A stretch of 64,000 bases of DNA from Cellulomonas endophytica. GTDB taxonomy: Bacteria; Actinomycetota; Actinomycetes; Actinomycetales; Cellulomonadaceae. The notes under the pieces were generated by a model. It saw nothing but the letters and a program-made list of their open reading frames with translations, was not told the DNA's origin and ran no database searches. The first letter of the stretch is position 1; each line of letters starts with the position of its first letter. The DNA lies in the NCBI RefSeq assembly GCF_004123805.1, contig NZ_RWJX01000010.1:1-64000 (forward strand), in the 5' to 3' direction. Both the position numbers and the translations under genes were made by a program. This document shows positions 33,090 through 41,800 of the stretch, piece by piece.

Positions 33090-34318
33090 CAGATCGACCC
33101 CGGTCCGCCCCAGTAGAAGTACGAGCCCCACCCGCCGCCGCCGCTGAAGTCGGCCGCGATGTCGTACTGCGAGGCGTCGGTGACCTGCGGCGTGCCCTGG
33201 AGGTCGGCCATCGTGCCCGCCTCGTCGCTCTGGTACCGCAGGTTGCGCATGTACGCGGCGTGCGACCACCCGGCACCCGAGAAGGCACCGCTGCCCATGT
33301 CCGTCTGGGAGGACTCGGGGTGGTGGGTGGTGTCGTCGACGATCTCGCCGCCCCAGTCGGCACGGTCCGCCATGGAGCGCAGCCCGCCGTCGTTGTACAG
33401 GCTCGCGGGGTAGTACCCCATCCACTCGGCGCCGATCCGCACCCACCAGTTGCCCTGGTAGAGCTGGACCTTGACGTAGAGGTCGTACTGGTCGCCGCCG
33501 GCGACGCTCTCGGCCACGCGCATGCCCGGGAAGGACGACGTGCCGACCTGCACCCAGCCCCGGACGTCGGTGTTGTAGCCGCCCAGGTGGTCGCCGCTGC
33601 TGGTGTAGCCGTTGGTCGTGTAGTAGATGAACAGGTGCGGCGACCAGTCCCCGTAGATGTCCTTGTACGTCTGCGCCCCGACCTCGAGGGTCTGCAGGCC
33701 GGTGCCGCTCCCCCGGACGGTCCAGTGCTGCCCGAGCGAGAACTCGTTCGACCACTGCACGTAGGGCTTCCAGGTGTTGATGTAGCCGTCGGTGCCGTAG
33801 TTCGTGACGAACTGCCAGGCGTGGGCGTACTCGTGGGCGGCGCCGGTCGCGGGGGGCGTCGGGTTGTCCGGCGGCGTGACCACGCGCGGGTGCAGCCCCT
33901 TGGCCAGGTAGTCCTGGAGCGTGCCGACGGGCCGCATCCGGTCGACGTCCTTGTGGAGCACCGGCACGGTACCGGCCGGCCCCTGCTCGGCGGAGGGCTC
34001 CAGCAGCGTGCGGGCGGCGGCCCGGGTGGGGTGGTCGGCGCCCGCGGCGGTGCCGTCGAGGTCGGGCGGCTCGGGGAGCGCGCCGTCGGTCTGCGTCTCG
34101 ACGGGCACCCAGTCGACGCGGTCGCCGGCAGGCGTCGTGGTCCGCAGGACCACGTCCCGCTTCGCGTACAGGTCGACGTGGTGCTGCCGGATCTCCTCCA
34201 GCCGCTCGGCCGCGACCTTCACCCGGACGTCCACGTCCGTGCCGGGCAGCTGCGGCATCGCGAAGGCCGCCTTCGCCGCCACCGCCCGAGGGTTGCGCTC
34301 GATGATGCCGACGTCCAT
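33089..34318 (-). CDS. Neprosin-domain protein (putative glutamic prolyl endopeptidase)
   Basis: A 409-residue protein and the first gene of the operon; its ATG follows GGAGG. Residues about 1-165 are an N-terminal extension (propeptide-like, ending near HEYAHAWQFVTNYGTDGYIN). The neprosin domain spans about 180-409: TLEVGAQTYKDIYGDWSPHL, IYYTTNGYTSSGDHLGGYN, GWVQVGTSSFPGMRV, then GNWWVRIGAEWMGYYPASLY. Neprosins cleave after proline and use two glutamates; E212 (LEVGAQ) and E298 (GAEWMGYYP) are the likely pair. Plant neprosins are secreted proproteins, but here no signal peptide is visible. It could be a true peptidase or a fold reused for binding. Confidence 0.8.
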   Translation of the reverse strand: MDVGIIERNPRAVAAKAAFAMPQLPGTDVDVRVKVAAERLEEIRQHHVDLYAKRDVVLRTTTPAGDRVDWVPVETQTDGALPEPPDLDGTAAGADHPTRAAARTLLEPSAEQGPAGTVPVLHKDVDRMRPVGTLQDYLAKGLHPRVVTPPDNPTPPATGAAHEYAHAWQFVTNYGTDGYINTWKPYVQWSNEFSLGQHWTVRGSGTGLQTLEVGAQTYKDIYGDWSPHLFIYYTTNGYTSSGDHLGGYNTDVRGWVQVGTSSFPGMRVAESVAGGDQYDLYVKVQLYQGNWWVRIGAEWMGYYPASLYNDGGLRSMADRADWGGEIVDDTTHHPESSQTDMGSGAFSGAGWSHAAYMRNLRYQSDEAGTMADLQGTPQVTDASQYDIAADFSGGGGWGSYFYWGGPGSI

Positions 34319-34428
34319 GGCCGCCTCCGGGTGCTCGGGGAGTCTCACCCCACTGAGAGGCGTCGGCGTCGCGAGAAATACGCCGGGGGCCGATGTCACC
34401 GGGCACCCGGCCGGCGGGGGCCCGCGGG

Positions 34429-34455
34429 GTGCCCCGCCCGGGTCGGGCGGGGCAC
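34429..34455 (-). terminator. Hairpin after the alpha-carbonic anhydrase gene
   Basis: Arms GTGCCCCGCCC (34429-34439) and GGGCGGGGCAC (34445-34455) are perfect 11-bp complements around a 5-base loop, starting 10 bases beyond the carbonic anhydrase stop. It separates that gene from the nine-gene operon, which therefore should have its own promoter between 34319 and 34428. Confidence 0.7.
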
Positions 34456-34464
34456 GCCCACCGG

Positions 34465-35307
34465 TCAGCCCTCGTCGAGGACGAGCGCTCCGCCGCCGAC
34501 CGTGCGGCCCGCGAGGGGCTGCACCGGGCGGGCGTTGTCGCCGTGCGCCTCCGACAGGGCCGCGACCTGGGCCGGCGACATCTCGACCGCGTCGGCCAGC
34601 ACGACCCACTGCACGGTCTCGCTGCACGGCGGCGTGGTGAGGCTGCCCTCGTACAGGTACGCCCGGCCCGTGCTCGGCAGCAGGTCGGCGACGTCCAGCG
34701 TCAGCGCGTCGCCGCCCTCCGCCGCGGCGAGGAACTCCACCCACACCGCGTTCTCGGCCCCGGCCCGCACGGGCACGCCGAGCACGAGCAGGCCCTCGTC
34801 GTCGGCGTGGACGAGGTGGACCTCCGCGTCCACGCGCTCGCCGGCGATGCTGTGCTCGGCCGGCGTGTGCGCGTGGAACTGCACGAGGGACAGGTCGCGG
34901 TCGCCGAGGAGGACGTGCTCGTCGCCGCTGTCCGTCGTGTCGAACTGCAGCACGTGGCCCGTGTCGGAGACCCGGCCCTCGACCGTCCCGTCGTCGAGCA
35001 CCACGTCGACGGTGGGCTCGGGCAGCTCGGACGGCAGGTCGACCGGCGACTGCCGGGCCCCCGTGCCGCAGGCGCTGTAGTCCTCGGACAGCTCGGCCCA
35101 GCGGTCGGCCCCCTCCTCGCCGGTGTAGGCCCAGTGCGCGACGGTCGTGGTGCCCCCGTGCTCGGACGGGCTCGCGGACGGGTCGTCGGTGGACGTCGGC
35201 GTGGCGGCCGGGCCCGCGCAGGCGGCGACGAGCAGCAGGGTGGCGGCGGTCGGCAGGAGCAGGGCGGTGGGCCGGGGCCGGCGCATGGCCGGGGTCGTGC
35301 GGGACAT
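34465..35307 (-). CDS. Alpha-class carbonic anhydrase, predicted lipoprotein
   Basis: A 280-residue protein. A basic N-terminus and hydrophobic stretch (LLLPTAATLLLVAACAG) end in a lipobox Cys, so it is probably anchored outside the membrane. The mature domain shows HWAYTGEEGADRWAELSEDY, RQSPVDL, the zinc ligands His145 and His147 (FHAH) and His164 (EVHLVH), and TTPPCSETVQW, all typical of alpha-carbonic anhydrases. It interconverts CO2 and bicarbonate at the cell surface. The ATG at 35307 has GGAGAG upstream. A second, beta-class enzyme is encoded at 48793. Confidence 0.9.
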   Translation of the reverse strand: MSRTTPAMRRPRPTALLLPTAATLLLVAACAGPAATPTSTDDPSASPSEHGGTTTVAHWAYTGEEGADRWAELSEDYSACGTGARQSPVDLPSELPEPTVDVVLDDGTVEGRVSDTGHVLQFDTTDSGDEHVLLGDRDLSLVQFHAHTPAEHSIAGERVDAEVHLVHADDEGLLVLGVPVRAGAENAVWVEFLAAAEGGDALTLDVADLLPSTGRAYLYEGSLTTPPCSETVQWVVLADAVEMSPAQVAALSEAHGDNARPVQPLAGRTVGGGALVLDEG

Positions 35308-35465
35308 CAGGATCTCTCCCCCTCGGAGACGGACGGTGTGCGGCGACGCCTCCGGCCACCCCGGGCGGACCGGGGCGGCCGCGCACGTCGCCGTCACCCA
35401 CCGTGCCCGCGGGCACCCCGCCCCGACGTCAGGGAGGACCCCCTACGCCCACCCCGACGTCGGGC

Positions 35466-35500
35466 CCGCCCCCGCGCCCGGACCGGCGGGACGGGGGCGG
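35466..35500 (-). terminator. Possible hairpin terminator of the hexitol PTS operon
   Basis: Arms CCGCCCCC (35466-35473) and GGGGGCGG (35493-35500) with an inner CCCG/CGGG pair form a bulged hairpin about 50 bases after the IIA stop. There is no T run. The interval 35308-35548 otherwise holds no gene; a repeated CCCCGACGTC (about 35422 and 35451) is also present. Confidence 0.5.
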
Positions 35501-35548
35501 CCCGGTGGTGCGAGGTCGTCGCGCACCGGGCCGCTGCGCCGGTCCCCC

Positions 35549-35986
35549 TCAGTCCTCGCCGTTGGCCTCGAGGATCGCCTGGATCTCGTCCGCCGTCCCG
35601 GCGGTGAGGACCTTGTCCACCTCGGCCGGGTCGGTGAAGACGGACGCGATGGACGAGAGGATCTCGAGGTGCTCGTCCTCGGCGCCGGCGATGCCGACGA
35701 CGATGCGGACGGGCCCCCGGCCCCAGTCGATCGCCTCGGCGTACCGCACGAGGCACACCGCGGACCTCCGGATGTCCTTCTTCGCCTCGTTGGTCCCGTG
35801 CGGGATCGCGAGGAGGCTGCCCATGTAGGTGGAGATGGACCGCTCCCGCTCCGCCATGGCCTCCACGTAGGCCGGGCCGACGGCGCCCGCGTCGAGCAGC
35901 AGCTGCCCCGCCTCGCGGATGGCCTCGTCCTTCGTCGTCGCCCGCCCGTCCAGCCGGACGAGCTCGCGCGTCAGCGTGACGCTCAC
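35549..35986 (-). CDS. mtlF: PTS mannitol-type EIIA component
   Basis: A 145-residue EIIA of the mannitol/fructose class. The phosphorylated His63 is in LLAIPHGTNEAKKDI, preceded by STYMGSLLAIP. It takes phosphate from HPr and passes it to the IIB domain of the upstream-encoded permease. The GTG at 35986 overlaps the stop of the IICB gene by 4 bases (GTGA), showing tight coupling. Confidence 0.9.
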   Translation of the reverse strand: MSVTLTRELVRLDGRATTKDEAIREAGQLLLDAGAVGPAYVEAMAERERSISTYMGSLLAIPHGTNEAKKDIRRSAVCLVRYAEAIDWGRGPVRIVVGIAGAEDEHLEILSSIASVFTDPAEVDKVLTAGTADEIQAILEANGED

Positions 35987-37593
35987 AGCCCCGCCCCCTC
36001 CTGCGCCGACGCCGTCCGCACCATCTGCACGACGTCGTCGTAGACGGGGCTGTTCATGAAGTTGTCGACGGACAGGTGCACCGCGTGCGGCGCCTGGTGC
36101 CGTGCGCGGTCGGTGAGCTCGCGCTGGCTGATGACGAGCTCCGCCTCGCCGTCGGTGAGTGTCGCGACGGCCCTGTTGACCACCGTGACGCCCTCGACGC
36201 CCGCGGTGCGGAGCTTCTTGCGCAGGACGCTCGCGCCCATCGCGCTCGAGCCCATGCCGGCGTCGCACGCGAAGATGATCTGCTGGACGGGGCGGTCGAG
36301 GCCGGCCGTCGTCGTGGTCCCGGCGGGCTCGGCCGGGGCGGCGCCCGCCCGGGCCGCCATGGCGCCCAGCGCCGAGCTGCTCCTGCCCTTGTTCGCCTCG
36401 GTCCGCGCGATGGCGCCGGCGAGGTCACCGCCCCCGCCGGCGGCGAGGTCGCGCCGCCGCGAGGCGCGCAGGATGACGGCGGAGACGAGGAACGACACCG
36501 TCGCGGACAGCAGGACCGCGAGCGCGACGCCGACGAAGCTGTCCCGCGCGGTCTGCGCGAAGATCGCGAAGATGCTGCCGGGGGCCGCGGGCCCGACGAG
36601 GCCGCTGCCGAAGACCGCGTTGGTCGCGATCCCGGTCGCACCGCCGGCGATGGCCGCGACGATGAGCGCCGGCTTCATGAGGACGAACGGGAAGTAGACC
36701 TCGTGGATACCCCCGAAGAAGTGGATGATCAGCGCGCCCGGGGCCGAGGCCTTCGCGGCGCCCAGGCCGAAGACCGTGTAGGCCAGGAGGATCCCGAGGC
36801 CGGGCCCGGGGTTGGACTCCACCATGAGGAGCAGGGACTTGCCCTGCTCCGTGACCTGCTGGGCGCCGAGCGGGACCAGGACGCCGTTGCCGATCGCGTT
36901 GTTGAGGAACAGCACCTTGGCCGGCTCGACGATGAGGCTCATGAGCGGGAGCAGGCTGTTGTCGGCGAGCCAGGCGACCGCGTCGCCGAGCACGCGGCTC
37001 AGGGCGGTCACCACGGGGGCGATCCCGAAGAACGCCGCGATGGCCAGCAGCATCCCGACGATGCCCGCCGAGTACATGTTGACGAGCATCTCGAAGCCGG
37101 GGCGGATCTTCCCGTCCCAGAGCGCGTCGACCTTCTTCATGACCCACCCGCCGAGCGGGCCGACGATCATGGCGCCGAGGAACATCGGCACCGTCGAGCC
37201 GACGATCATGCCGACGACCGCGATCGTGCCGACGACGCCGCCGCGCTCGCCGTGCACGAGCCGCCCGCCCGAGTTGGCGATGAGGATGGGCAGCAGGTAG
37301 GTGATCATCGGGCCCACGAGGCCCAGGTACTGGCGGAAGGTCGTGCCGTCGTCCGCCTGGACGAGCTGGGTCGCCGCGCCGCTCCACGACGAGTTGTCGG
37401 CGTTGGCGAAGCCGCCCAGGATGCCGTTGGGGGCCCAGCCCACCGAGATGAACAGGGACGTGATGAGCCCCCAGGCCACGAAGGCCGGGAGGTTGGGCAT
37501 GATCATGCCGGTCAGGAACGCGCCGAAGCGCTGCACGCGCACCTGCGCGGCCTTCCCCGCCCGGTTGCCCGGGGCGGCGACTGCTGTGGTCAT
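35983..37593 (-). CDS. mtlA: PTS mannitol-type EIICB permease
   Basis: A 536-residue permease. The membrane IIC domain (about 1-360) opens with QRFGAFLTGMIMPNLPAFVA and contains the substrate-site motif IIHFFGGIHEVYFPF. The cytosolic IIB domain (about 435-536) has the phosphocysteine Cys443 in IIFACDAGMGSSAMG. It imports and phosphorylates a hexitol, most likely mannitol, to the 1-phosphate. The linker carries Ala/Gly-rich sequence. A Zn-dependent dehydrogenase lies upstream instead of the usual mtlD, so the hexitol could also be another one. Confidence 0.9.
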   Translation of the reverse strand: MTTAVAAPGNRAGKAAQVRVQRFGAFLTGMIMPNLPAFVAWGLITSLFISVGWAPNGILGGFANADNSSWSGAATQLVQADDGTTFRQYLGLVGPMITYLLPILIANSGGRLVHGERGGVVGTIAVVGMIVGSTVPMFLGAMIVGPLGGWVMKKVDALWDGKIRPGFEMLVNMYSAGIVGMLLAIAAFFGIAPVVTALSRVLGDAVAWLADNSLLPLMSLIVEPAKVLFLNNAIGNGVLVPLGAQQVTEQGKSLLLMVESNPGPGLGILLAYTVFGLGAAKASAPGALIIHFFGGIHEVYFPFVLMKPALIVAAIAGGATGIATNAVFGSGLVGPAAPGSIFAIFAQTARDSFVGVALAVLLSATVSFLVSAVILRASRRRDLAAGGGGDLAGAIARTEANKGRSSSALGAMAARAGAAPAEPAGTTTTAGLDRPVQQIIFACDAGMGSSAMGASVLRKKLRTAGVEGVTVVNRAVATLTDGEAELVISQRELTDRARHQAPHAVHLSVDNFMNSPVYDDVVQMVRTASAQEGAGL

Positions 37594-37653
37594 CGTCGAC
37601 TCTCTTCCGCTAGATCTTCGTCGATCCGGAGGTGGTGGGGTGGTGCGGGACCG

Positions 37654-38694
37654 CTAGGGCTCGACGGTGACCTTGATGCCGGAGCCCTCGGAGACGATGG
37701 CGATCCCGTCGAGCACGCGCTCGAGCGGGATCCGGTGCGTGATCAGGTCGGCGACGGGCACCCGGCCGTCGGCGATCATGGCCAGCGCCTCCCGGTTGTG
37801 CGCCGGGCTCGACCCGTTGGCGCCCTTGATCGTGAGCTCCTTGTAGTGGACGACGTTCGAGTCGAGCGTGATCGTGGGGCGGTCCTTGGGCAGCCCCCCG
37901 AAGAAGCTGATCCGTCCGCGCGGCGCCACCATCTGCAGCGCCTGCTCCTGGGCGACGCCCGAGGCGGCCGCGGTGATGACGACGTCGGCGCCGCGCCCCC
38001 CCGTCGCCTCGAGCACCGCCGCGACCGGGTCGACCTCGCCGGCGCAGATCGCGGCGTCCGGCGCGACCACGCCGGCCGCGAGGTCCAGCCGCTCGCGGCT
38101 GAGCTCGACGAGGAGGACCCGGGACGCCCCGCGGGCCCGGGCCAGCCGGACGTGCAGGCAGCCGATGGGCCCGGAGCCGATGACGACGACGACGTCGCCG
38201 TCGTGCACGTCGATGAACTCCTGGGCGTTGATCGCGCAGGCGAAGGGCTCGGCGACGGAGGCCTCCGCGAACGACACGCCGTCGGGGATGCGGTTGAGCC
38301 CGTCCACCGCGAGCACCTGCGACGGCACGACGACGTACTCCGCGAACCCGCCGTCGAAGTCGTAGCCCATCGACAGCTGGTTCGGGCAGATCGTCTCGAG
38401 GTCCGCGCGGCAGAAGTCGCACGTGCCGCAGGGGATGGCCGCGATGACCTGGACGCGGTCGCCCGCCGCCCACCCCGTCACGCCGTCGCCCACCTCGACG
38501 ACCTCGCCGGCGATCTCGTGGCCCATGACGCGCGGGGGCCGGATGCGCTGGTGGCCGGCCTTGGTGATCTTCACGTCCGTGCCGCAGGTGGAGCAGGCCC
38601 GCACGCGCAGCTTGACCTCGCCGGCGCCGGCGGAGGGCTCGGGCGCGTCCTCGACCCGCACGTCGCCGGGGGCGTAGAACCGAAGGACCTTCAT
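37654..38694 (-). CDS. Zinc-dependent medium-chain dehydrogenase, probable hexitol(-phosphate) oxidation
   Basis: A 346-residue MDR-family enzyme. Catalytic zinc ligands are in STCGTDV and MGHEIAG; the structural zinc site is CGTCDFCRADLETIC; the nucleotide fold has VIGSGPIGCLHVRLA. The motif set is close to sorbitol, threonine and galactitol-1-phosphate dehydrogenases. Position 60 bases upstream of the hexitol PTS suggests it oxidises the hexitol phosphate delivered by that permease, replacing the unrelated MtlD. ATG at 38694 follows GAGGAG. Exact substrate is not deducible from sequence. Confidence 0.85.
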   Translation of the reverse strand: MKVLRFYAPGDVRVEDAPEPSAGAGEVKLRVRACSTCGTDVKITKAGHQRIRPPRVMGHEIAGEVVEVGDGVTGWAAGDRVQVIAAIPCGTCDFCRADLETICPNQLSMGYDFDGGFAEYVVVPSQVLAVDGLNRIPDGVSFAEASVAEPFACAINAQEFIDVHDGDVVVVIGSGPIGCLHVRLARARGASRVLLVELSRERLDLAAGVVAPDAAICAGEVDPVAAVLEATGGRGADVVITAAASGVAQEQALQMVAPRGRISFFGGLPKDRPTITLDSNVVHYKELTIKGANGSSPAHNREALAMIADGRVPVADLITHRIPLERVLDGIAIVSEGSGIKVTVEP

Positions 38695-38848
38695 GACTCT
38701 CCTCTGCTGGCGGCTCTCGCCGCGGGGCGGGGACGGCGGTCGCCGCCCCGTGGACCGGCGCCGGCTGCGCCCGCGAGGGGCGCGACCGGGTCGGACGGGC
38801 AGGGTCCCGACGAGGGGCGTCCGGGCGGCGGGCGACGGCGGCACGCGC

Positions 38849-39610
38849 TCATGCGCGTCTCACCGCCGGTCCCGCCGCCTCCACGTCCGCGGCGAGGTCG
38901 TCCGCGAGGCCGGAGTCGCTGATGACGAGGTCGACGTCCGCGAGGTCGCACACGTGCACCGCGTCGCGCCGGCCGAACTTCGTGCGGTCCGCGAGCACGA
39001 CCGTGCGGCGGGACCTCTCGAGCAGGGCGCGCTTCACCGTCGCCTCCGCGGGGTCCGTGGTCGTCAGCCCGTACCGGCGCGCGAGGCCGTTCGCCCCGAG
39101 GAACGCGACGTCGGCGTAGACCCCCCGCAGCGCCTCGAGGGCCCGCTCCCCCACGGCCGCCAGCGTGCGGGGCCGGACGACCCCGCCGAGCACGTGGAGG
39201 GTGATGTTCGGGCGGGTGGCCAGCAGGGCGGCGACGGGCAGCGCGTGCGTCACGACGGTGAGCTCGCGGTCCGGGGGCAGCAGCATCGCCAGTCGGACCG
39301 TCGTGGTGCCGGCGTCGAGGAGGACGGACCCCCCGTGCGGCAGCTCCTGCACCGCGAGCGTCGCGATGCGCTCCTTCTCGTCGGACATCCGGGTCTCGCG
39401 CTCCGCGACCTCGGGCTCGCCGTCCGGCCCCGGGGTCGGGATCGCGCCGCCGTGGACGCGGCGCAGCAGCCCCGCCTGCGCGAGCACGAGGAGGTCCCGC
39501 CGGACGGTCTCCTGCGCGACGTCGAAGCTCTCCGCCAGGCCCCGGACGCCCACGCGCCCTGCGGCACGGGCGCGCGAGACGATCTCCCGCTGCCGCTCCG
39601 GTGCGTACAC
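38849..39610 (-). CDS. DeoR-family transcriptional regulator
   Basis: A 253-residue repressor. The N-terminal helix-turn-helix reads ERQREIVSRARAAGRVGVRG followed by LAESFDVAQETVRRDL, typical of DeoR. The C-terminal sugar-phosphate sensor domain has VLLDAGTTTVRLA, VVTHALPVAALL, FLGANGL and LADRTKFGR. It should sense a sugar or hexitol phosphate and control the hexitol PTS operon downstream. The GTG at 39610 is the start. A likely operator pair is in the upstream region (39655-39711). Confidence 0.88.
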   Translation of the reverse strand: MYAPERQREIVSRARAAGRVGVRGLAESFDVAQETVRRDLLVLAQAGLLRRVHGGAIPTPGPDGEPEVAERETRMSDEKERIATLAVQELPHGGSVLLDAGTTTVRLAMLLPPDRELTVVTHALPVAALLATRPNITLHVLGGVVRPRTLAAVGERALEALRGVYADVAFLGANGLARRYGLTTTDPAEATVKRALLERSRRTVVLADRTKFGRRDAVHVCDLADVDLVISDSGLADDLAADVEAAGPAVRRA

Positions 39611-39654
39611 GCCTCGCTCCTGCCACCTCGCCGTTGTGGTGCTTTCTTTGTCTA

Positions 39655-39711
39655 CGCCCGTTTGCCTGTGCCGTCAAGCACCCGGGCGCGGTCTTCGGAA
39701 GCAAACGGGCG
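39655..39711. promoter_or_regulatory. Inverted repeat upstream of the DeoR gene
   Basis: CGCCCGTTTGC (39655-39665) and GCAAACGGGCG (39701-39711) are perfect 11-base complements 35 bases apart, both upstream of the DeoR start at 39610 and before the divergent oxidoreductase gene. Separated half-site pairs like this fit a DeoR repressor that loops DNA. The spacing would also allow control of the divergent gene. Confidence 0.6.
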
Positions 39712-39892
39712 GCGCGCCGTGTGCTCTTCCCAGAGGACGGCCCGGGCGACGCCGGAGGCCGGCCGCCGCCGCCGCGTCCCGCGGCAGCGCCGCCGGTCGA
39801 GGGCGGTGGCAGGGCGTGCCGTCGGCGGCGGAAGACCGCGCACACGTCCGCGGTTGCAGGAGGCGACGCGCCGACGCCACCGGGAGGACCTC

Positions 39893-40318
39893 GTGAGCAC
39901 GGATGGAACCCTGACCGACGCCGACCTCGAGCTCCTGCGGCGGCCGCTGCACGGGTTCCTCACCGTCGCCGCCGGCCCCCTGCCGCCGCAGCCGCGACCC
40001 GTGTGGTTCGAGGCCGCGGACGACGGCACCGTCCAGCTCTTCACCGGCCCGGGCACCCTCAAGGTGCGCCGGCTGCGCGAGGACCCGCGGGCCTCGCTGG
40101 TCGTCGCGTCCCCGGTCGGCGAACGGGAGCACTGGGTGTCCGTCTCCGGCCCCGTCACCGTGCACGAGGACGGTGCCCACGCGCTGGCGGCGCGCCTCGC
40201 CGCCCGCTACTGGGACCTGCGCGACCCGGTGCGCGCCCGCGAGCTCGGGGCGATCCTCGCCGACGAGCAGGTGCGGCTCGTCCTCCGGCCCGAGCAGGTC
40301 CGCCGCTACGCCTCCTGA
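39893..40318 (+). CDS. PPOX-class flavin/F420-type oxidoreductase
   Basis: A 141-residue split-barrel protein of the pyridoxamine-phosphate-oxidase-like superfamily. Recognisable segments are GFLTVAAGPLPPQPRPVWFE, LFTGPGTLKVRRLREDPRAS and EREHWVSVSGPVTVHED. Actinobacterial members bind FMN or F420 and reduce diverse compounds; the K-x-R-R-L-R stretch is the usual cofactor-phosphate contact. GTG 39893 follows GGAGG. Its substrate is unknown. It is divergent from the DeoR gene and 24 bases before an MFS gene. Confidence 0.75.
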   Translation: MSTDGTLTDADLELLRRPLHGFLTVAAGPLPPQPRPVWFEAADDGTVQLFTGPGTLKVRRLREDPRASLVVASPVGEREHWVSVSGPVTVHEDGAHALAARLAARYWDLRDPVRARELGAILADEQVRLVLRPEQVRRYAS

Positions 40319-40341
40319 CGCGGTGGGTACGCTCGTCCGTC

Positions 40342-41634
40342 GTGCCCGCCTCCCCTCCTGCGTCCGCTCCTGGGTCCGCTCCCGGGTCCGCTCCCGGGTC
40401 CGCTCCCGCGTCGACGCACCGGCCCCCGTTCTCGCCCGGGGCCGCGCGTCGCCGGGCGGCCATCCTCACCGTGATGCTCGTCGTCGGGGTCGGGATGGCG
40501 TCGTGGATCGTGCGGACGCCGGCGGTGCGCGACCTGCTGCAGGCCTCCACCGCGCAGATGGGCCTGGTCCTCCTCGGGCTCTCCGTCGGCTCGATGACCG
40601 GCGTGCTCTCCTCGGCGGGCGTCGTCCGGCGCCACGGGGCCCGCAGGACCGTCGCCCTCGGGAGCACGGCCTTCGTGCTCGGCGTCGCCGGCGTCGGGGT
40701 CAGCGCCGAGCTGTCGGCACCGGTGGGCGCGGCCGCCGGGCTCGCGCTCGTCGGGCTCGGCATCGGGCTGAGCGAGATCGCGCTGAACGTCGAGGGCGCG
40801 GCGCTGGAGCAGGAGTCCGGGCGCGTCGTGCTGCCCGCGCTGCACGGGTGCTACAGCCTCGGGACCGTGCTCGGCGCGCTCGGCGGCATCGGGCTGACGG
40901 CGGTGGCCTTCCCCGTGGTGTGGCACCTCCTCGGGGTCGCCGTCGCGGCGGCGGCCGCGATGGCGTGGGCCGTCCCCGCGATCCCTGCCGCCACCGGGCG
41001 GGTCGCCGAGGGGGGCGCCCGCGGCGGCGCCGGCGCCGACCCCGGGTGGCGCGCCCAGCTCGTGCAGTTCCGCGACCGCCGGATCGCCGCCCTGGGGGCC
41101 GTGGTCCTCGCGCTCGCGCTGGCGGAGGGGTCGGCGAGCGACTGGCTGCCGCTCCTCATGGTCGACGGGCACGGCGTCTCCGCGACGGCGGGCTCCGTGG
41201 TGTTCACGGGCTTCGCGGCGGCCATGACGGTCGGCCGCTTCGCGGGCGAGCCGCTGCTCGCGCGCTTCGGCAACGCCGCGGTCCTCCGCGTGAGCGCGCT
41301 GGTGTCGGCCACCGGCATCGCCGTGGTCGTCCTGTCCGACAGCGTCGTCCTGGCCGGCTGCGCCGTGGTGCTCTGGGGGCTGGGGGCGGCGCTCGGGTTC
41401 CCCGTCACCCTCTCGGCCGCGGGCGACAGCGACGACCCCACCACCTCCGTCGCGGCGGTCGCCGTCGCCGGCTACGTCGCGTTCCTCGTCGGACCTCCCC
41501 TCCTGGGCCTCGTCGGCGAGCAGGTGGGGCTGCGCGGGGCGATGGTCCTCGTGCTGGTCGTCGTCGCGCTCGCGAGCACCCTCACGTCGGCCGCGCGGCC
41601 CCGCACGCCCGCCCCGGGGCGCGCAGAGGGCTAG
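40342..41634 (+). CDS. MFS transporter (FucP/YbjJ-like)
   Basis: A 430-residue membrane protein with twelve predicted segments. Noteworthy are GLGIGLSEIALNVEGAALEQ and PALHGCYSLGTVLGALGG, typical of the group of MFS proteins related to YbjJ, and EGSASDWLPLLMVD in the second half. The N-terminus begins VPASPPAS and contains APGS repeats encoded by four perfect or near-perfect 12-base units (40363-40410). That tail is probably unstructured and variable in length. Substrate unknown. Confidence 0.82.
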   Translation: MPASPPASAPGSAPGSAPGSAPASTHRPPFSPGAARRRAAILTVMLVVGVGMASWIVRTPAVRDLLQASTAQMGLVLLGLSVGSMTGVLSSAGVVRRHGARRTVALGSTAFVLGVAGVGVSAELSAPVGAAAGLALVGLGIGLSEIALNVEGAALEQESGRVVLPALHGCYSLGTVLGALGGIGLTAVAFPVVWHLLGVAVAAAAAMAWAVPAIPAATGRVAEGGARGGAGADPGWRAQLVQFRDRRIAALGAVVLALALAEGSASDWLPLLMVDGHGVSATAGSVVFTGFAAAMTVGRFAGEPLLARFGNAAVLRVSALVSATGIAVVVLSDSVVLAGCAVVLWGLGAALGFPVTLSAAGDSDDPTTSVAAVAVAGYVAFLVGPPLLGLVGEQVGLRGAMVLVLVVVALASTLTSAARPRTPAPGRAEG

Positions 41635-41800
41635 TGCGGGTGGGCCGGTGAGCCCCCGAGGTGTCACCCCTGCCCACCCGGGTCTGCGAGCATCGGCACG
41701 CCGCGCGCCCGTGCGGCGTGCCGCGCCGCGACCCAGGATGGGCGCGCACCTCCGCCGGGGGCCGGCCCGGGGGGGAGCAGCCGCAGAGGGAGGTGGCCGG

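Noticed and set aside
41648..41800. Longer N-terminus for the PAS-GGDEF-EAL protein
   Set aside because: The extra 51 residues are Arg/Pro-rich with no domain, while the ATG at 41801 has a good GGGAGG site.
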